DNA from: Tillus elongatus
Lineage: Eukaryota > Arthropoda > Insecta > Coleoptera > Cleridae
Assembly: GCA_964006375.1 (NCBI GenBank)
Contig: OZ023265.1
Span: forward strand, 114,439,734-114,503,733
Length of the DNA stretch: 64,000 nt
Reading direction: 5' to 3'
Part shown: one piece after another, positions 62,825 to 64,000 of the stretch
Layout: each line of letters starts with the position of its first letter
How positions within the stretch are numbered: the first letter of the stretch is position 1
Notes under the pieces: generated by a model
The model's database searches: none
What the model saw: the letters and a program-made list of their open reading frames with translations, nothing else
What the model was told of the DNA's origin: nothing
Position numbers and translations under genes: made by a program

Positions 62825-63342
62825 TTGATTGCAGTTTCGGATTCTACAATGAATTCTGAACACTTTTTGTAAATAATGTTCTATACCTATCAACTGTCAA
62901 GAAGATATTTAGACTTTAAGATAAAATTTGACATTTACGGCCAGTCATAAAGATACCGATATTCTTATAAGAACATATTTCGTTACGATTTTTAAAATTA
63001 TCTTGAAGATATTTGACTTCATCTGTTTCCACATCGAGACTAATGATAGAGTATACTGTCCAAAAAAATTCTTGAAATTTGCGATGAGAAATTGCAAAAA
63101 TCACGCGATTTTCAAATTAGAACCTATTTTTTTATACTATCGTGTTAAGCTAAAAAAATCACTGATACTTTGTATGCAATTACCTATACCTAAATCAAAC
63201 GGTTTTCATTTTATTTTGAAAAAACTCATTTTAAAGCCTGATATTTTGATAAATTTCCTACCATAAGCATTAGCCATGCAAAATAAATTGCGGAGTGTGT
63301 TTCTATGGAAACTTTGACAGTTTGTTGATTAACTAGCTAATA
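62825..63342. other. AT-rich spacer
   Basis: The plus-strand frame at 62928-63266 has no recognised family. Nothing else is supported. Confidence 0.35.
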
Positions 63343-63560
63343 ATGGCACAGTTAAATTACACACAGGAAGATTATTTAAATTTTATTTACTATTTATGGA
63401 CAATGTAATAAAGTAATTTCGCAAACGTGTGATACATTTGCTGATAGATATAAAAACCGTCAAACGAATAGTAGACAATTTCAAAAACTACGGATCTGTC
63501 AAGAAAAAGGTGCAGAGGGCTAAACCTGTTGTTGACAACAAACAAATCGAGACAGCAATT
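63343..63560 (+). pseudogene. Transposase N-terminal fragment (DUF4817-like)
   Basis: From ATG 63343 the plus strand reads MAQLNYTQEDYLNFIYYLW. Then, after stops and frame changes, come DTFADRYKNRQTNSRQFQKL and YGSVKKKVQRAKPVVDNKQI. This fits the family's start (Y.xEEYxDxL..LG, then RLYAERFPNRxHPxxxTF..VxxxLRExGS). It is dead and stops at about 63560. Confidence 0.65.
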
Positions 63561-63660
63561 TTTAGGTATTTATATAACCTTATATAAAACGATCAAACAG
63601 ATAATAGAAAATAAAATAAAAAATTCACACAAACATGGACTGAATAAAATGAAACAAAAA

Positions 63661-64000
63661 TTAACGTCCTAAGTATTCAAATTGACGACCTCTGGCGTCA
63701 AGACATTTTTCACACCTACGTGTCAATCCCTCATGTGTGGCCCGTCTTATTGAATCCGGATACAATTTACGAAATGATTCTCGAACCCGCTGCATGCAGT
63801 CTTCTTTAGTAGAAACTGCAGTTTTGTAGATTTTATTTTTTATAGTACCCCATATAAAAAAACGAGAACAGATAAGTCAGGTGATCGAGGTGGCCCATTG
63901 TTGGCAATCCATTGGTCAGCCAATAGAGATTGTAAAAGATTGTTAACCAGGTAACCATTATGTGGAGGGGCCCCATCATGTTGGTATAATATTTGCCTAT
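63661..64000 (-). pseudogene. Transposase C-terminal fragment (Tc1/DUF4817-like), runs off window
   Basis: On the minus strand the end of a DDE transposase is visible in shifting frames: a piece reading WGPSTxWLP near 63970 (for HDGAPPHNGYLV), CQQWATSI/NNGPPRSPDLS near 63885, RFFIWGTIKNKIYKTAVST (FFLWGxxKxxVY block) and EDCMQRVRESFRKLYPDSIR near 63780, then RCEKCLDARGRQFEYL. It faces the fragment at 63343 head to head. It continues beyond 64000. Confidence 0.8.

Overview
The window reads as AT-rich insect nuclear DNA from a species with a large, transposon-filled genome. Evidence is a BTB/zinc-finger-type gene with 10-kb introns, an R1-like retrotransposon, many Tc1/mariner, hAT and Helitron remnants, tRNA-headed SINEs and short TTAGG-type runs. 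No prokaryotic features are present. The exact species cannot be read from the sequence, and telomere-like TTAGG words only weakly favour a non-dipteran insect.

Only one host gene is supported, on the + strand. Two exons encode the C-terminal part of a protein that I recognise as Abrupt (a BTB, double C2H2 zinc-finger transcription factor). Exon 37880-38156 carries two zinc fingers. It splices in phase 2 to exon 48802-49546, which holds the rest of the C-terminus and the stop. About 10 kb upstream, a separate exon (28150-28454) encodes a different C2H2 pair with its own stop. Its best acceptor leaves the same codon phase as the exon at 37880, so it looks like an alternative terminal zinc-finger exon of the same gene. 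The BTB domain and promoter are not in the window. The 3' UTR after 49546 holds two let-7 seed octamers within about 275 bases of the stop, matching the known let-7/abrupt regulatory link in Drosophila.

Layout: 1-28149 would be upstream intron. It holds (TA)n tracts with flanking repeats, two copies of a tRNA-SINE, a CR1/jockey-like LINE whose 3' tail matches that SINE, a second LINE fragment, a Tc1/mariner-superfamily element with intact inverted repeats, a mariner fragment and a near full-length dead hAT. From 28150 to 48801 there is the candidate alternative exon, an R1-like LINE, foldback repeats, the zinc-finger exon and more (TA)n-associated repeats and transposase remnants. From 48802 on come the last coding exon, the 3' UTR and downstream DNA with far fewer (TA)n tracts, a Tc1 element with TA target duplication, a short Helitron, foldbacks and two transposase halves at the right edge.

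The most unusual non-genic signal is a community of short repeats that abut long (TA)n tracts, many of them palindromic. One foldback family (four copies) carries a strand with a hammerhead-ribozyme-like core, and other families show a looser TGA-hairpin-GAAA arrangement. This resembles what is known for Penelope-like elements and could be tested directly.
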